Source: Dipteris shenzhenensis
Lineage: Eukaryota > Polypodiophyta > Polypodiopsida > Gleicheniales
Direction: 5' to 3' (one strand)
Length of the DNA stretch: 64,000 bases
Assembly: GCA_047967505.1 (NCBI GenBank)
Contig: CM106538.1
Positions 41,032 to 52,914 of the stretch are shown here, piece by piece. The position numbers and the translations under genes were made by a program. How positions within the stretch are numbered: position 1 is the stretch's first letter; each line of letters opens with the position of its first letter. The notes under the pieces were generated by a model, which had not been told where the DNA came from, did not search any database, and saw only the letters and a list, made by a program, of their open reading frames with translations.

Positions 41032-42557
41032 TTACTTTTTCGGCCCAATGCCAAGTCGATGAAGATGCCTCTCCAGCAAGTCTCTTCTAAGAGCCTTCGT
41101 GAAGATGTCCGCAGCATTCTCTGTAGTTGAACAGTACACCAAGTCGACCTCTCCATCCATGATTAGATCGCCTACAAAGTGATATTGAATCTCAATGTGT
41201 TTTGTGCGAGCGTGGAACACCGGGTTCTTTGCAATCGCCATGCAACTCTGATTGTCACATGATAATTGCGTAGGCTTGTTCTGTAGTGCACCCATGTCCC
41301 CCAAAATCCTCCTCAACCACATTGCTTCGCAAGAAGCAAAGCATGCAAATTTGTACGCGGCCTCGGTAGAAGAAAGAGCAACTCTGGGTTGCTTCTTGCT
41401 GACCCATGACATAACTCCAGATCCAAGTGAGAAACAGTACCCTGTCACTGATCTCCTGCTGTCCACATCTCCTGCCCAATCTGAGTCATAGAATGCGGTC
41501 AAGACGTTGCCCTTGGTATAGGTGATGCAATAATCAAGTGTGCCTTTGATGTATTTTAGCACCCGCATCCCTGCCCTCCAATGGTTCTCCCAGGGCTTAT
41601 TGGAAAACCTGCTTAGTACACCAGTCACAAAACTGATGTCTGGCTGTGTGTTGCACAAGTAGATCAAGCTGCCCACAAGTCTTCTGTACTGTGCTTGATC
41701 CACCAGTGCCTCGCTTGAGAGCTTCACGTCAACCTCCATAGGGGTACCAACTGTCTTGCACTCAGCCATGCCAAATGCCTTCAGTATCTCTCCAGCATAC
41801 TTTAGCTGTGAAACGAAGATCTATTTTGGCTCCTTCCAAACTTCAATCCCCAAACAAAAATGCATCAGTTCGAGGTCTGTCATTTCAAACTCTCTTCCTA
41901 GCAAATGCTTTGTCTATGAGATCTTCTCTTCATGGTTCCCTGTTATGACAAGGTCATCCACATAAAGGACCACGATCATACACCTGCCTCCTTCTCTAAA
42001 GATATACAAATTTGCATCAGATGGGCTCCTCCTGAACCCGTTTTGCAAAAAGTAGGCATCAATTCACTCGTACCACGCTCATGGGGCCTGTTTCAGCCCG
42101 TAAAGTGCCTTCTTCAGTTTGCAGACTTTACCTTCTAAACCGAGGATCTCAAAACCTAGTGGTTGTTCCATGTATATCTCCTCCTTGAGATCTCCATTCA
42201 GAAAGGCAAATTTCACATCCATCTGAAACACGGGCCAACTTTCCTGGGCAACTACAGCCAAAACACTGCGAATTGTGGTTAGTCGAGTTGTGGGAGCAAA
42301 AGTATCTTGATAATCAAAACCATGTACCTGTGCAAATCCTTTTGCCATGAGCCGAGCCTTGTACTTATCCAACGTGCCGTCAAACTTGTACTTGGTCTTG
42401 TACACCCACCTGGTTCTGATTACCTTGCGTTTTGGTGGTCGATCCACAAGGTCCCAAGTGTTGTTCTTCATTATGGAGCCATACTCCGACTGCATAGCCT
42501 CCATCCACCTATCATTGCCCTGTGCCTCTTCAAGACACTTGGGTTCATCAGCACGGA
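41032..42557 (-). pseudogene. Copia family C RT and RNase H
   Basis: The RT N-terminal part (42079-42557) has [43 protein letters not shown] and ALYGLKQAP. The YVDD region (about 41940-42070) is out of frame. The RT C-terminus and RNase H (41032-41769) are open, with YDSDWAGDVDSRRS, SSTEAAYKFA and LSCDNQSCMAIA, ending HRLGIGPKK. At least two frame breaks are present. Confidence 0.82.
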
Positions 42558-42639
42558 CACTACAAGGCATAGGCCATTTTCCGATGAAAATACCAATGCT
42601 TTTTACATAAATTTTTTTTTTCACGAGCGCAAACATCGC

Positions 42640-42785
42640 TATAAGTGTCACTAAAAGCATCGGAAAAGGACCGTTGCTATAAAGCGTCGCTATATAGCGA
42701 CACTGGCAAACGTCGCTATATAGCGACACTGTTAATCGTCGCTATATAGTGACACTAGTAAACATCGCTATATAGCGACGATTAA
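42640..42785. repeat. CACTA subterminal palindromic repeats
   Basis: Four to five copies of a unit near GTCGCTATATAGCGACACT lie in a row, some with one base changed. Such motifs bind the TNPA-type protein in known CACTA elements. Confidence 0.75.
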
Positions 42786-42792
42786 CAGAACT

Positions 42793-42872
42793 AAAAAAAA
42801 AGGGTTAGTGGGGCTAAATAGGGCTTCCTTTTGTGGCCCTGTTTAGCCCCACTAATCCTTTTTTTTTTTGTA
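42793..42872. repeat. Long perfect-type hairpin
   Basis: The arm AAAAGGGTTAGTGGGGCTAA is followed after ~13 nt by its inverse, TTAGCCCCACTAATCCTTTT. Together with flanking A and T runs this gives a stem of about 35 bp. Confidence 0.8.
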
Positions 42873-43068
42873 ATTACAAAACAAAGTTTTTTTATAACAA
42901 AATTTCCCTTGCAAAAAGGGTGATACAAAATCGCTCTTGTGAAATGATGAGCAACAAAAGCATATACATGTCAGACATATACAATATTGTTTGTAACAAA
43001 ATTACTCTTTTGAAAGGGCGATACAAAATTGCTTAAATGAGCGGATATACAAAATGCTACTACCACTA

Positions 43069-44573
43069 CTACTCATCCGAATCCGAATCATCCTCGTCTT
43101 GTTGGCCTGTTCCTTCGTCCTTGTCACCTGCATCTTCTCCCTTGTCCTCGTCACCTGTGTCTGATCCTTGGTCCTGTTGATCGCTCGCCTCCGATGATGG
43201 GACGCTTGAGCTTTGACCCTAAGAGTGAACCATATAAATCAAAAATTAGATTGGAACTTAAATTAAAAAGTGAGATTACAAGTAGGAGTAAACTTATACC
43301 ATGCGAGCAGCCACCTCAACCCAATCGACTGTCGCTCCCATTGCCTAAATGCGCGTCACGTCTCTGCATCTGTAGGAAGACAACCCATTGCAGATTGCTA
43401 TGGATCCAATTTATGAGAGTTAGAGTTAGCTAAAGTGCATGTAATATGTATAAAACAAATAGAACAATACATTAAATGAGAAGAAGTAGACTTACCACGG
43501 TTGCCTCGAACGCATACCGTCCGCCTGCACCAAAGTGCGAAGTACCTACAACGTCCAGCCGTCTCTTCGTAGCCCCCCTCTGACCCTCGAACAATTCAGG
43601 ATGGTCCCTATGTTGCTTCTTGAAGTACTTCCAATCAGCTTTGTTTGCCCAGTTGGGTTTAGCCAATCCCTTTGTGATGGAAGTATGCAAGGTTGATCTA
43701 TGATGCTTCAAGACCAAACCCATGCGCTCTCGCATATAATCGTCATTAAACTCCACATTTGGTGGATTAGGGTATCTTTGTTTTAACTCATCGATGACCA
43801 CCTGCTTCTTTTGGGCATCTTGATACCGCCAATCGGTATTTATGCCGCTCTTGAAGTGATGACTCATCAACCTCCTCATGGTGGCCATCACTGCTTTGCC
43901 CTTTCTATCTTCTATTATTTCTCTGGCAGCTGTGATTTGATAGGAGAGATCCCCTGATGAGTAAGGAGGACTGACGGTAGCAGAGTCAGAAGGAGTGGAA
44001 GCTACGCGAGCACGGAGTAGCAGTGGGAGTAGGAGAGGGAAAGAGACCTGACTGATACTGTGTCTTCGGACTAAGTGGAGACCTAAAGGAGTGTGAGTGT
44101 GCTGACTCGTCTACATCTCCCGAGTCAGCACAACATGAGCCGCCCATCCTACTCTTCCTTCCCTTGCGAGAGGCATGCACAGGTGATGACCCTGCAGTCG
44201 AAGGGGCACGAGGGGACGGCTAGGCAGTACGTCCACCTGTCGGTGTAGGGGAGGGAATTGCTGAGGTCCTCTGAGATAGCAGAGAGAAGAATCTCGCTGC
44301 CTCCTCATCGCTCATCTGCGCTACAAACTCGTCGGGACTCTCTACAAAGCCATGTGCAGCTAGCAAAGGAGTTCCCCGAGGGGTAGTTGCAGTGCTACGT
44401 GGAAGAGGAGTCGGACCAGGGGTAGTCGTAGTGCTAGGTCCGAGAGGAGTTAGACCAGGGGTAGTCCTCAAGGTAGTTGCCTGAGAGGAATCAAAGTCCT
44501 TTGGAGCATGAAGATCATGAGCTCTTCTCCTACGAGGCTGTCCGTACTCATCGGATGAGCGACGTGATGCCAT
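43069..44573 (-). pseudogene. CACTA transposon protein, Transposase_24 (Ptta/En/Spm) type
   Basis: It starts MASRRSSDEYGQPRRRR (44573). A proline/threonine-rich region with LPRSTATTPRG follows. A TAG at 44220-44222 interrupts the frame, which continues as RKGRKSRMGG. After a frame change near 43990, the conserved part begins: MRRLMSHHFKSG, NDDYMRERMGLVLKHHRS, WKYFKKQHRDHPELFEGQ and RLDVVGTSHFGAGG, the pattern of PF03004. Splice signals are visible: GTAAGT after codon ~43496, a CTACAG acceptor at about 43372, GTATAAG at about 43303, and a last exon from about 43205. The last exon ends in an acidic tail (DDSDSDE, stop 43069). The middle exon also has a TAG. It would be a DNA-binding TNPA/TNPD-associated protein, and this copy is inactive. 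Confidence 0.7.
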
Positions 44574-44579
44574 GTCTAA

Positions 44580-47425
44580 CATAGACACAAACACGAAAAC
44601 AAAAAACAAAAAAACAAACATAAGCATAGGCATAGGCAAGGAGAAAGAAGAGGGAAAGGAAAGAAGAGGGAAAGGAAAGAGGGAAAGAAGAGGGAAAGGA
44701 AAGAAGAGGGAAAGGAAAGAGAAGAGAAAGAAGAGGGAAATAGAGAATAAGAGTTAGAGAGAATAAGCTCATGCTTATGCTTATGCAGAAGTAGAGAATG
44801 AGAGAAGGTGGAAATAGAGAAGGGGGAAAGAGAGAAGCATAAGCATGAGCTTATGCGGAAATAGAGAATGAGAGAATGGGGAAATAGAGAAGGGGGAAAG
44901 AGAGAAGCATAAGCTCATGCTCATGCATAAGCTTAAGCATGAGCTTATGCTTATGCTTATGCTTCTGTCATTCTCTATTTCTGCATAAGCTCATGCATAA
45001 GCATAAGCATGAGCTTATGCTTATGAGAGCTTATGTGGAAATAGAGAATGAGAAGGGGGAAAGAGAGAAGCATAAGCATGAGCTTATGCGGAAATAGATA
45101 ATGAGAGAAGGGGAAAATAAGAGAAGCATAAGCATAAGCTTATGCGGAAATAGAGAATGAGAGAAGGGGGAAATAGAGAAGAGGGAAAGAGAGAAGCACA
45201 AGCATAAGCTTATGCGGAAATAGAGAATGAGAGAAGGGGGAAATAGAGAAGGGGGAAAGAGAGAAGCATAAGCATAAGCTTATGCGGAAATAGAGAATGA
45301 GCTTATGCGGAATGCTTCTCTCATTCTCTATTTCCGCATAAGCTCATGCATAAGCATAAGCTTATGCGGAAATAGAGAATGAGAGAAGGGGGAAATAGAG
45401 AAGGGGAAAGAGAGAAGCATAAGCATAAGCTTATGCGGAAATAGAGAATGAGAGAAGGGGGAAATAGAGAAGGGGGAAAGAGAGAAGCATAAGCATGAGC
45501 ATAAGCTCATGCTCATGCATGAGCTTATGCTTATGCTTATGCTTCTCTCATTTTCTATTTCCGCATAAGCTCATGCATAAGCATAAGCATGAGCTTATGC
45601 TTATGAGAGCTTATGTGGAAATAGAGAATGAGAAGGGGGAAAGAGAGAAGCATAAGCATGAGCTTATGCAGAAATAGAGAATGAGAGAAGGGGGAAATAA
45701 GAGAAGCATAAGCATAAGCTTATGTGGAAATAGAGAATGAGAGAAGGGGGAGATAGAGAAGAGGGAAAGAGAGAAGCATAAGCATAAGCTTATGCAGAAA
45801 TAGAGAATGAGAGAAGGGGGAACGAGAGAAGCATAAGCATGAGCTTATGCAGAAATAGAGAATGAGAGAAGGGGGAAATAGAGAATGAGATTATGCGGAA
45901 ATAGAGAATGAGAGAAGCAAAAGCATGAGTTATGCTTCTCTCATTCTCTATTTCTGCATAAGCTCATGCATAAGCAGAAGCTTATGTGGAAATAGAGAAT
46001 GAGAGAGGGGGGAAATAGAGAAGGGGAAAGAGAGAAGCATAAGCATGAGCTTATGCAGAAATAGAGAATGAGATAAGCATAAGCATGAGCTTATGCTTCT
46101 CTCATTCTCTATTTCCACATAAGCTAATGCATAAGCATAAGCTTATGCAGAAATAGAGAATGAGAGAAGGGGGAAATAGAGAAGGGGGAAAGAGAGAAGC
46201 ATAAGCATGAGCTTATGTGGAAATAGAGAATGAGCTTATGCAGAAATAGAGAATGAGAGAAGGGGGAAATAGAGAAGCGGGAACGAGAGAAGCATAAGCA
46301 TGAGCTTATGCGGAAATAGAGAATGAGAGAAGGATAAGCATGAGCTTATGCAGAAATAGAGAATGAGCTTATGCGGAAATAGAGAATGAGAGAAGCATAA
46401 GCATGAGCTTATGGTTCTCTCATTCTCTCATGCATAAGCATAAGCTTATGCGGAAATAGAGAATGAGCTTATGTGGAAATAGAGAACATTCTCTATTTCC
46501 GCATAAGCTCATGCATAAGCATAAGCTTATGCGGAAATAGAGAATGAGAGAAGGGGGAAATAGAGAAGAGGGAAAGAGAGAAGCATAAGCATGAGCTTAT
46601 GCGGAAATGGAGAATGAGCTTATGCGGAAATAGAGAATGAGAGAAGCATAAGCATGAGCTTATGCGGAAATAGAGAATGAGCTTATGCGGAAATAGAGAA
46701 TGAGAGAAGCATAAGCATGAATTCTCTATTTCTGCATAAGCTCATGCATAAGCATAAGCTTATGCAGAAATAGAGATTGAGTTTATGCGGAAGTAGAGAA
46801 TGAGAGAAGCATAAGCATGAGCTTATGCTTCTCTCATTCTCTATTTCCGCATAAGCTCATGCATAAGCATAAGCTTATGCGGAAATAGAGAATGAGAGAA
46901 GGGGGAAATAGAGAAGGGGGAAAGAGAGAAGCATAAGCATGAGCTTATGCAGAAATAGAGAATGAACTTATGCCAAAATAGAGAATGAGAGAAGCATAAG
47001 CATGAGCTTATGCTTCTCTCATTCTCTATTTCCGCATAAGCTCATGCATAAGCATAAGCTTATGCGGAAATAGAGAATGAGAGAAGGGGGGAATAGAGAA
47101 TGAGAGAAGGGGGAAATAGAGAAGAGGGAAAGAGAGAAGCATAAGCATGAGCTTATGTGGAAATAGAGAATAAGAGAAGGGGGAAATAGAAAAGGGGGAA
47201 AGAGAGAAGCATAAGCATGAGCATAAGCTCATGCTCATGCATGAGCATAAGCATGAGCTTATGCTTATGCTTATGCTTCTCTCATTCTCTATTTCCGCAT
47301 AAGCTCATGCATAAGCATTATGATAAGCATGAGCTCATGCATATGCATAAGCATAAGCTCATGCTTATGCTTATGCATGAGCTTATGCGGAAATAAAGAA
47401 TGAGAGAAGGGGGAAACTTAAGCAT
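44580..47425. repeat. Complex satellite with forward and inverted modules
   Basis: Modules CATAAGCATGAGCTTATGC, GGAAATAGAGAATGAGAGAA and GGGGGAAATAGAGAAGGGGG are combined in ~70-bp units. Several blocks (for example 44950-45000, 45316-45350, 45525-45570, 46095-46125, 46820-46860, 47015-47045 and 47270-47310) carry the reverse complement, giving many large hairpins. GCATAAGC is itself nearly palindromic. The first 180 bp (44580-44760) resemble the likely 5' untranslated part of the CACTA gene, so the array may have grown from it. Open frames here are compositional. Confidence 0.9.
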
Positions 47426-47575
47426 AAGGAAACTGTCTTCTACTAAAATGTTGGAAGAGGTAGAGCAGGCCGATCTAGAGGCCATGGCAGAAATCAGAAT
47501 ATGCAGCAAATTCAAGAAAACCAGTCCTATGGAGGAGGACGTGGTAACCTTAGAGGCAGGGGGAGCCAAAGAACA
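47426..47575 (+). pseudogene. Copia family B gag fragment
   Basis: About 150 bp match the glycine-arginine-rich gag region of 50890-51045 (GAAACTGTCTTCTACT, CCGATCTAGAGGCC, AAAACCAGTCCTATGGAGGA). It is shifted in frame and flanked by the satellite on the left and unrelated DNA on the right. Confidence 0.8.
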
Positions 47576-48123
47576 CCATATTAGAGAATTTGGAAAAATC
47601 CGAATAATTTGGAAACTTTTTAGGGGTTGTAATTATGTAACATTCAATGTTTTTCATTGATTTTTCCCATAGATTTGGCAGTCCATCCAAATCTCGCAAA
47701 TGTGCATGGTTTGCATCAACATAAATAAAATGTCAAATGTTGAGGTTTCGACCAATGCATGGTATTTTTTGAGGGGTTGCAATTACAATGCATTGAGTGC
47801 ACTCCATTGACTTTGTCCCTGGATTTGGCCATGTATATGAAACTCACAACTTGGAGTGTGCCTGTTCTGCATTAGCCAGGAAAAAAACATCATATGTTTG
47901 AGTTTAACGAAGCATTTTTTGCCTCTTCTTGAAAAAAGGTGGTGTTCAAAAACACCATTTTAGTTTAGTTGGAGAAAAAGTAAGAATGCAACACTAGTCC
48001 TGGATATTTTGTCGAGTGTGTAGAACTTGCAACCACAAAGCAATGGTCTGCAAAAAAAAAGATAAAGAAAAAAGATCAATGTCATACCTTCCAAATATTT
48101 GTCAGTATTCAATTATTTCTATT
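47576..48123. other. Unassigned insert within Copia remnant, with a diverged ~155-bp tandem repeat
   Basis: The phrases GGGGTTGtAATTA, CATTGA..TTTGTCCC and GATTTGGC occur at about 47622-47690 and again at 47773-47830. An ATG frame at 48016 has a short CxxC...H...C pattern, but too little to call a gene. The insert replaces the missing zinc-knuckle/protease part of the Copia. Confidence 0.5.
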
Positions 48124-48576
48124 CGTCAAATGGTTGAGCAGGGCTTGCAGATCAGATTTAATCTTCATGGATGCTTTGTTGAGGATATGAAAAATAAAGG
48201 TCGCTTGATAGAAAAAGGGAAGAAGAAGGGCAAGATGTTTACGTTGGATACGGACGTGCTTGAATTGAGTGTAGCAATGTTTGCACATGGGACTGGTGTA
48301 GTTGCAGATATTGATATCTGGCATAAACGCATTGGTCATGTTAATGTACAGCAACTTAAATTAATGCAAGCGCAAAATATTGTTGCAAGATTGCCCAAGT
48401 TTAAGGTTGCACAAATGCATAAGATATGTGAAGCCTGTCGATTTGGAAAACAGGCAAGGAAACCATTTCCTAGACATGTTCAAGAGAGTAAGAGGCCATT
48501 GGAATTAATCCACTCTGATGTGTGGACTACTAAAGCTACATCTATTGGAGGCTGTCATTATTTTGTCACTTTTATT
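48124..48576 (+). pseudogene. Copia family B protease-integrase fragment
   Basis: It resumes at RQMVEQGLQIRF and continues through IDIWHKRIGHVNVQQL and CEACRFGKQARKPF to HSDVWTTKATSIGG and FVTFI. There it is cut by the 3' end of the LINE at 48577. The rest should lie beyond the LINE's 5' end, outside the window. Confidence 0.85.
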
Positions 48577-48659
48577 TTCCGAAAAAACAGTGCTAATTAT
48601 ATTACTTCGAAAACAAGATACAAGAGGTCAGCATTGCAACTGATGGGCTGCGTTCACAA

Positions 48660-49351
48660 ATCGGACGCAGCCCAAAAGGTAACAAAAAGTAAAGCTCTCT
48701 CTCACGGAGGGATCACGTGAGTGTGAATGAACAGCCAGAGAGGTGGTGAGTAGCGCCACTGAAGGCCCTATGAAGTATGCTCGAAGAAGAGGCCCTGTGT
48801 GTCCCAAACCCAGAGGAAACGTCTCCGCTTCTCCCGGTCGGCCCGGGAGTCTCCCTGTATTTGGTCCCACTGGCCTCTGAGGGTGTGTATAATCTCACTC
48901 CAGATGTCAGTCATGATCTGGGCAGTCGATAAGGAGGTGCCACCGAGGATCTGTGTGCAGCGCGAGGTCCAAATGTGCCATCCTGCAATGCTGCTAATAA
49001 TCTCCCAGACTGGTTGCCTCTCCTGATATCCTATGCCAACCTCTGCCAAGTGCGACGGAATGCTCTCGAGTAGCCCCCAGGTCCCCTGTGTGATAAGGAA
49101 TGCGGGGTCCTGCTGACATGCCTCGAACAAGTGATGAAAACTAGGTGCGGTGCTGCACTAGCAGAACGTGCCCCAAGTAATCAAACCTAGCTCCGGTGCT
49201 GTGTGAGTAAGGATCTCGAAGGTCCACCTCCACACTTCCTGGGCACGAGTGCAGCTCCATAGGCAGTGTTTTGGTGACTCCTCGTCCTCATGACAGATCT
49301 GACAACATTCGTCCTGGCCTATTTGCTGCAACGAGCTCCCCACTAGAAGAC
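48660..49351 (-). pseudogene. LINE ORF2 C-terminus, zf-RVT domain
   Basis: A zinc-binding reverse-transcriptase module reads CCQICHEDEESPKHCLWSC followed by TRAQEVW (CX2C...H...C). After a stop the C-terminal tail follows, with WHIWTSRC and RRRFLWVWD. It joins the 54631 piece at LLAHK across the CTTTG duplication. Two or more stops are present. The 3' untranslated sequence runs to 48577. Confidence 0.85.
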
Positions 49352-49356
49352 CTTTG

Positions 49357-49708
49357 TGTTGAGATATCGAGCTCCACTCGCGATATGCCAGGGTGACCGT
49401 TATGCATTTATGTCACCGACTTGTTAGCTATAGATGCAGTTGGTACACCGCCCACGAATAATAGCTGGATGATAGCTATCCTTATCTACACTAGTTCGTG
49501 GCTCAGTTAGTATGCCACCTTAGTTAGTTGAGTTTGGTTTGAGACCCACATATAGGGTTCTTCTATTTCTTTGTACTTGAGTTCTTTTGGCTTTCACAAC
49601 TAAGAAGAGGAAAACTATTTTCAGCCTCCACCTTTGTGTGTATTCCCCCATTGTGATTGTGAGAAAGCCTCAAGTGAGACTCCTTCCCTCTCTCCCACTA
49701 TCTTCACA
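49357..49708 (+). repeat. 5' LTR, Copia family B copy 3
   Basis: 352 bp, TGTTGAGATATCGAGC...CTTCACA. Confidence 0.93.
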
Positions 49709-50251
49709 TGGTATCAGAGCCTTGTTCGTGGTAAGGAGCTCAAGAAAGCAAGCCAAGTTCGTGGTGTCCTGGTAAGAGAACCAGTGTTGCTTTCCTATTC
49801 TGAGTTTGGGAGCAAATCTCTGCAGGTAGCATAGCCAGAAGTGTAAGAGTGCACTGTCTCAGATTGAGACGCCCTTCGTGGTGTGGCGAGAGTGCAGTAT
49901 ATGCTGCGAGAGAGGGCGAAGTCCTTGGTGAATTTAATTTTTTGATTCGAGGCCATTTCCGGGCCCGTTTTGAAGGCGAAAGTTCTTCGCAGGCACTCAG
50001 AAAAAGGCCCTATTTTTGCTGTGTGACCACTGCGCGGCTAGTCGGTGAAAAGTTGCCGCAGAAATTGCATCGTATGCTTGTGTGCAGAGATATTGGGAGT
50101 TGCAAATTCATGCTTCTTGCCTGTTGATGCAAAATCGTCACTAGGAAGTGACTATGTGGTGAAATACCACTTTCATCAGTTTTGCAGATTTGCCCGTGTG
50201 AGGCAAAAGGTGTGTTTTTTGCAATGACAGAATATTTTGCAGTGTTCTGTA

Positions 50252-51527
50252 ATGGCATCTGATTCTCTTTCATAGATTGTCACTGAAAAGCTTGACAAGA
50301 ACAACTTCCAGGCATGGAAGTTTAGAATGACGAATTTCTTGATGGGAAAAGGCTATTGGGAGTTCATTACAGGAAATGAAGAAGAACCTGTTCTTCCTAA
50401 TGTTCCCAGTCAACAGGAAATGTAGGCATTCAAAGGATGGCATGAGAGAGCCAAGAAAGTTATGTACTGGTTGTCTATCAGTATTTCGGACTCCATGATT
50501 GTGCATATTCAAGATGCAAGTACGCCAAAGGAGGCATGGGATAGTTTGGCAAAAATGTACAGCACAAATACGCGGGCTCTACGTAGGCCAGGAAAATGCA
50601 GCTCAAGCAGGAGCTGCACAATGTGCAGAGAGAAAATATGAGCATCAATGACTACCACATGAAGGTGAAGAAAATTGCGGATGCACTTGCTTCCATTAGG
50701 TCGCCAGTGGATGATGACGATTTAGTTTCTGTGACCTTGAATGGTCTAGGAAAGGATTATGCACAGTTCCGGACATCCATTGCCGTCCGTGAAAAATTTC
50801 CTGATTTTGAGGAGTTGATTACTCTTCTAATTTCTGAAGAGCAAAGAAATGGTGGTGCATCTTCTTCAGGAGGAACTTCAAAAGAAACTGTCTTCTACTC
50901 AAATGCTGGAAGGGGTAGAGGCAGAGGTAGACGAGGCCGATCTAGAGGCCGTGGTAGAAATCAAAATATGCAGCAAACACAAGAAAACCAGTCCTATGCA
51001 GGAGGATGTGGTAACTCTAGAGGCAGGGGGAGCCAAAGAGGCCGTGGTGGATGGCAGAGAGGCCAAAATGCAAACAACAATGTTGAATGCTACTATTGTG
51101 GCAACATGGGTCATATGGCTAAGGACTGCAATAAAAAGTATAATGACATTATGAATGGAAAATTGCAGCAAGGCAATTATGCATCCTCTAGTAGGCAGGT
51201 TGATGACAGAAATGAGCATCTATTTATGGTGCAGCATATGACCAATTCTGTGACAAGTGTAGAAGAACGAAATGATGTGTGGTATGTTGACTCAAGTGCA
51301 TCAAACCACATGATAGGTCATGCAGAATGGATGCAAGATGCAAGGAAAATGGAAAAGCCAGGATTTGTGGAGACTGGTGATGATACTGCACATCCTATTG
51401 TGCAGATTGGTAAAATTCCTTTGTCTATGCAGGATGGGAAAAAAAAAAACCTGTCTGATGTATTTCATGTCCCGAACATCACCAAGAACTTGGTTTCTGT
51501 TGGTCAAATGGTTGAGCAGGGCTTGTA
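50252..51527 (+). pseudogene. Copia family B copy 3 Gag and protease start
   Basis: It starts MASDSLS, then a TAG where the sister copy has CAG. Further on there is a TAG in QQEM*AF and an ~11-bp insertion near 50575 that shifts the frame. From 50596 it is open: MQLKQELHNVQREN, a glycine-arginine stretch, the zinc knuckle CYYCGNMGHMAKDC, and the protease site VDSSASNHM (usual DSGAS altered). A TAG in MVEQGL* closes it at 51526-51528. Confidence 0.85.
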
Positions 51528-51639
51528 GGTTAGAATTAATCCTCATGGATGCTTTGTTGAGGATATGAAAAATAACGGTCGCTTGATAGAAAAAGGAAAG
51601 AAGAAGGGCAGGATGTTTACGTTGGATGCGGACATGCCT

Positions 51640-51885
51640 CTCGAGGGGGTCACTATGTATAAACCCTCTATACCACGTGCGTTCAAGGCCTATTTCTAAA
51701 ATCCCTTATCTGTAAATTTTTCATTAATACAATGTACCCCTTTTCTATACAAATCTTTAAATTTTTCCCAAAACTATTTTAAATAGTCCCTTATGTATAT
51801 TAATTTCTGTAAATTTTAGAAATAAAAAATATCCTTTTGTTGAACTCACGTGATAGGGTTACATATGATGAGTGACCCCCCCGAG
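51640..51885 (+). mobile_element. hAT-type MITE, copy 2
   Basis: 246 bp, ends CTCGAGGGGGTCACT and AGTGACCCCCCCGAG, with a perfect 8-bp TSD ACATGCCT (51632-51639 and 51886-51893). It sits inside the protease/integrase linker of Copia copy 3, so it is younger than that insertion or came with its master. Confidence 0.92.
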
Positions 51886-51887
51886 AC

Positions 51888-52781
51888 ATGCCTGAATCGA
51901 GTGCAGCAATGTTTCCACATGGGACCGATGTAGTTGCAGATATTGATATCTGGCATAAACGCATTGGTCATGTTAATATACAGGGACTTAAATTAATGCA
52001 AGCCCAAAATATTGTTGCAGGATTGCCTAAATTCAAGGTTGCAGAAATGCACAAGGTTTGTGAAGCCTGTCAATTTGGGAAACAGGCAAGGAAACCTTTT
52101 CCTAGGCATGTTCAAGAGAGTAAAAAGCCATTGGAATTAATCCACTCTGATGTGTGGACTACTAAAGCTGCATCTATTGGAGACTGTCACTATTTTGTCA
52201 CATTTATTGATGACTTCAGCAGAAAACTTTGGGTGTATTTTATGAAAAAGAAAAGTGAAGTGTTTGGGCACTTCAAAGCTTTCAAAGCTATGGTTGAAAA
52301 AGAAATAGGCCTGCAAATAAAATGCCTAAGGTCAGATGGAGGGGGAGAGTACCTCTCAAATGAGTTTGCAAGGTTCTTGCAGGAGCATGGTATAAAGCAG
52401 CAATATTCATGCAGTCATACCCCACAGCAAAATAGAATTGCAAAAAGGAAAAATAGGCATATTGGAGAGGTATCTCGGGCTATGCTAAATGAAAAAGATC
52501 TACCAGATTATTATTGGGCTGAAGCAGTTGCTATAGCAGTTTATATAATGAACAGGACTCCCACTGCAGCAATACATGGCATGACACCAGAGGAGATGTA
52601 TACTGGTAGGAAACCAGATATTTCTCATTTGAAAATTTTTGGTTGCATTGCCTATGTCCATGTGCCAGATGAGTTGAGGTCCAAGTTGGATCCAAAAGCT
52701 GAGAAGTGCATCTTTATTGGTTATTCTCTGCAGCAAAAAGGTATAGATGCTATAACCCTTCTACATGTAAGTTCACAGTGA
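51888..52781 (+). pseudogene. Copia family B copy 3 integrase
   Basis: After the MITE the frame continues MPESSAAMFPHGTDVVADI, IDIWHKRIGHVNIQGL and CEACQFGKQARKPF. The integrase core shows HSDVWTT, FIDDFSRKLW, SDGGGEY and QNRIAKRKNRH; the catalytic glutamate of the usual 'VAERKN' is replaced by K, so the enzyme would be inactive. A one-base loss near 52740 ends the frame. Confidence 0.85.
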
Positions 52782-52914
52782 GCAGAGATGTTGTTTTTGA
52801 TGAGATGAGTAGCTGGTATAAAAACCAGTAAATGTGATGATTGATGTAGATGCATAAAATGGTAATGCTACACAGAATTCACAGCAGTAATCACAAAATA
52901 TTAGTGGACCTGGA

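Larger units (their letters stand above)
39945..42557 (-). mobile_element. Copia family C remnants, two partial 3' ends in tandem, minus strand
   Basis: This is a different copia lineage from families A and B. A putative LTR of ~240 bp lies at 39951-40190 (inner end TATTAGATATC in reverse), followed by a 3' coding fragment (40200-40690). About 235 bp of unassigned sequence follows. An ~80-bp piece of the same LTR (40925-41003, TGTTAGATATC in reverse) then leads into a longer coding fragment (41032-42557). The CACTA transposon starts at 42558 inside its RT linker. The 5' half is absent. Confidence 0.75.
42558..44760 (-). mobile_element. CACTA (En/Spm) transposon, one end
   Basis: The terminus CACTACAAGGCATAGGCC starts at 42558 inside Copia family C coding sequence; the preceding GGA may be half of a 3-bp TSD. 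The subterminal region (42640-42785) has repeated CGTCGCTATATAGCGACAC palindromes, as in other plant CACTA elements. A Transposase_24-type gene runs on the minus strand. The opposite TAGTG terminus is not found; upstream of the gene the sequence passes into a satellite, so the far boundary is uncertain. Confidence 0.75.

Noticed and set aside
44760-47400. CRISPR-like array
   Set aside because: Units are variable, inverted and low-complexity, without unique spacers, and the context is a plant transposon.
48016-48123. Zinc-knuckle gene start (CRTCNHKAMVC)
   Set aside because: The spacing lacks the CX2CX4HX4C form and the frame runs into Copia sequence after ~35 codons.
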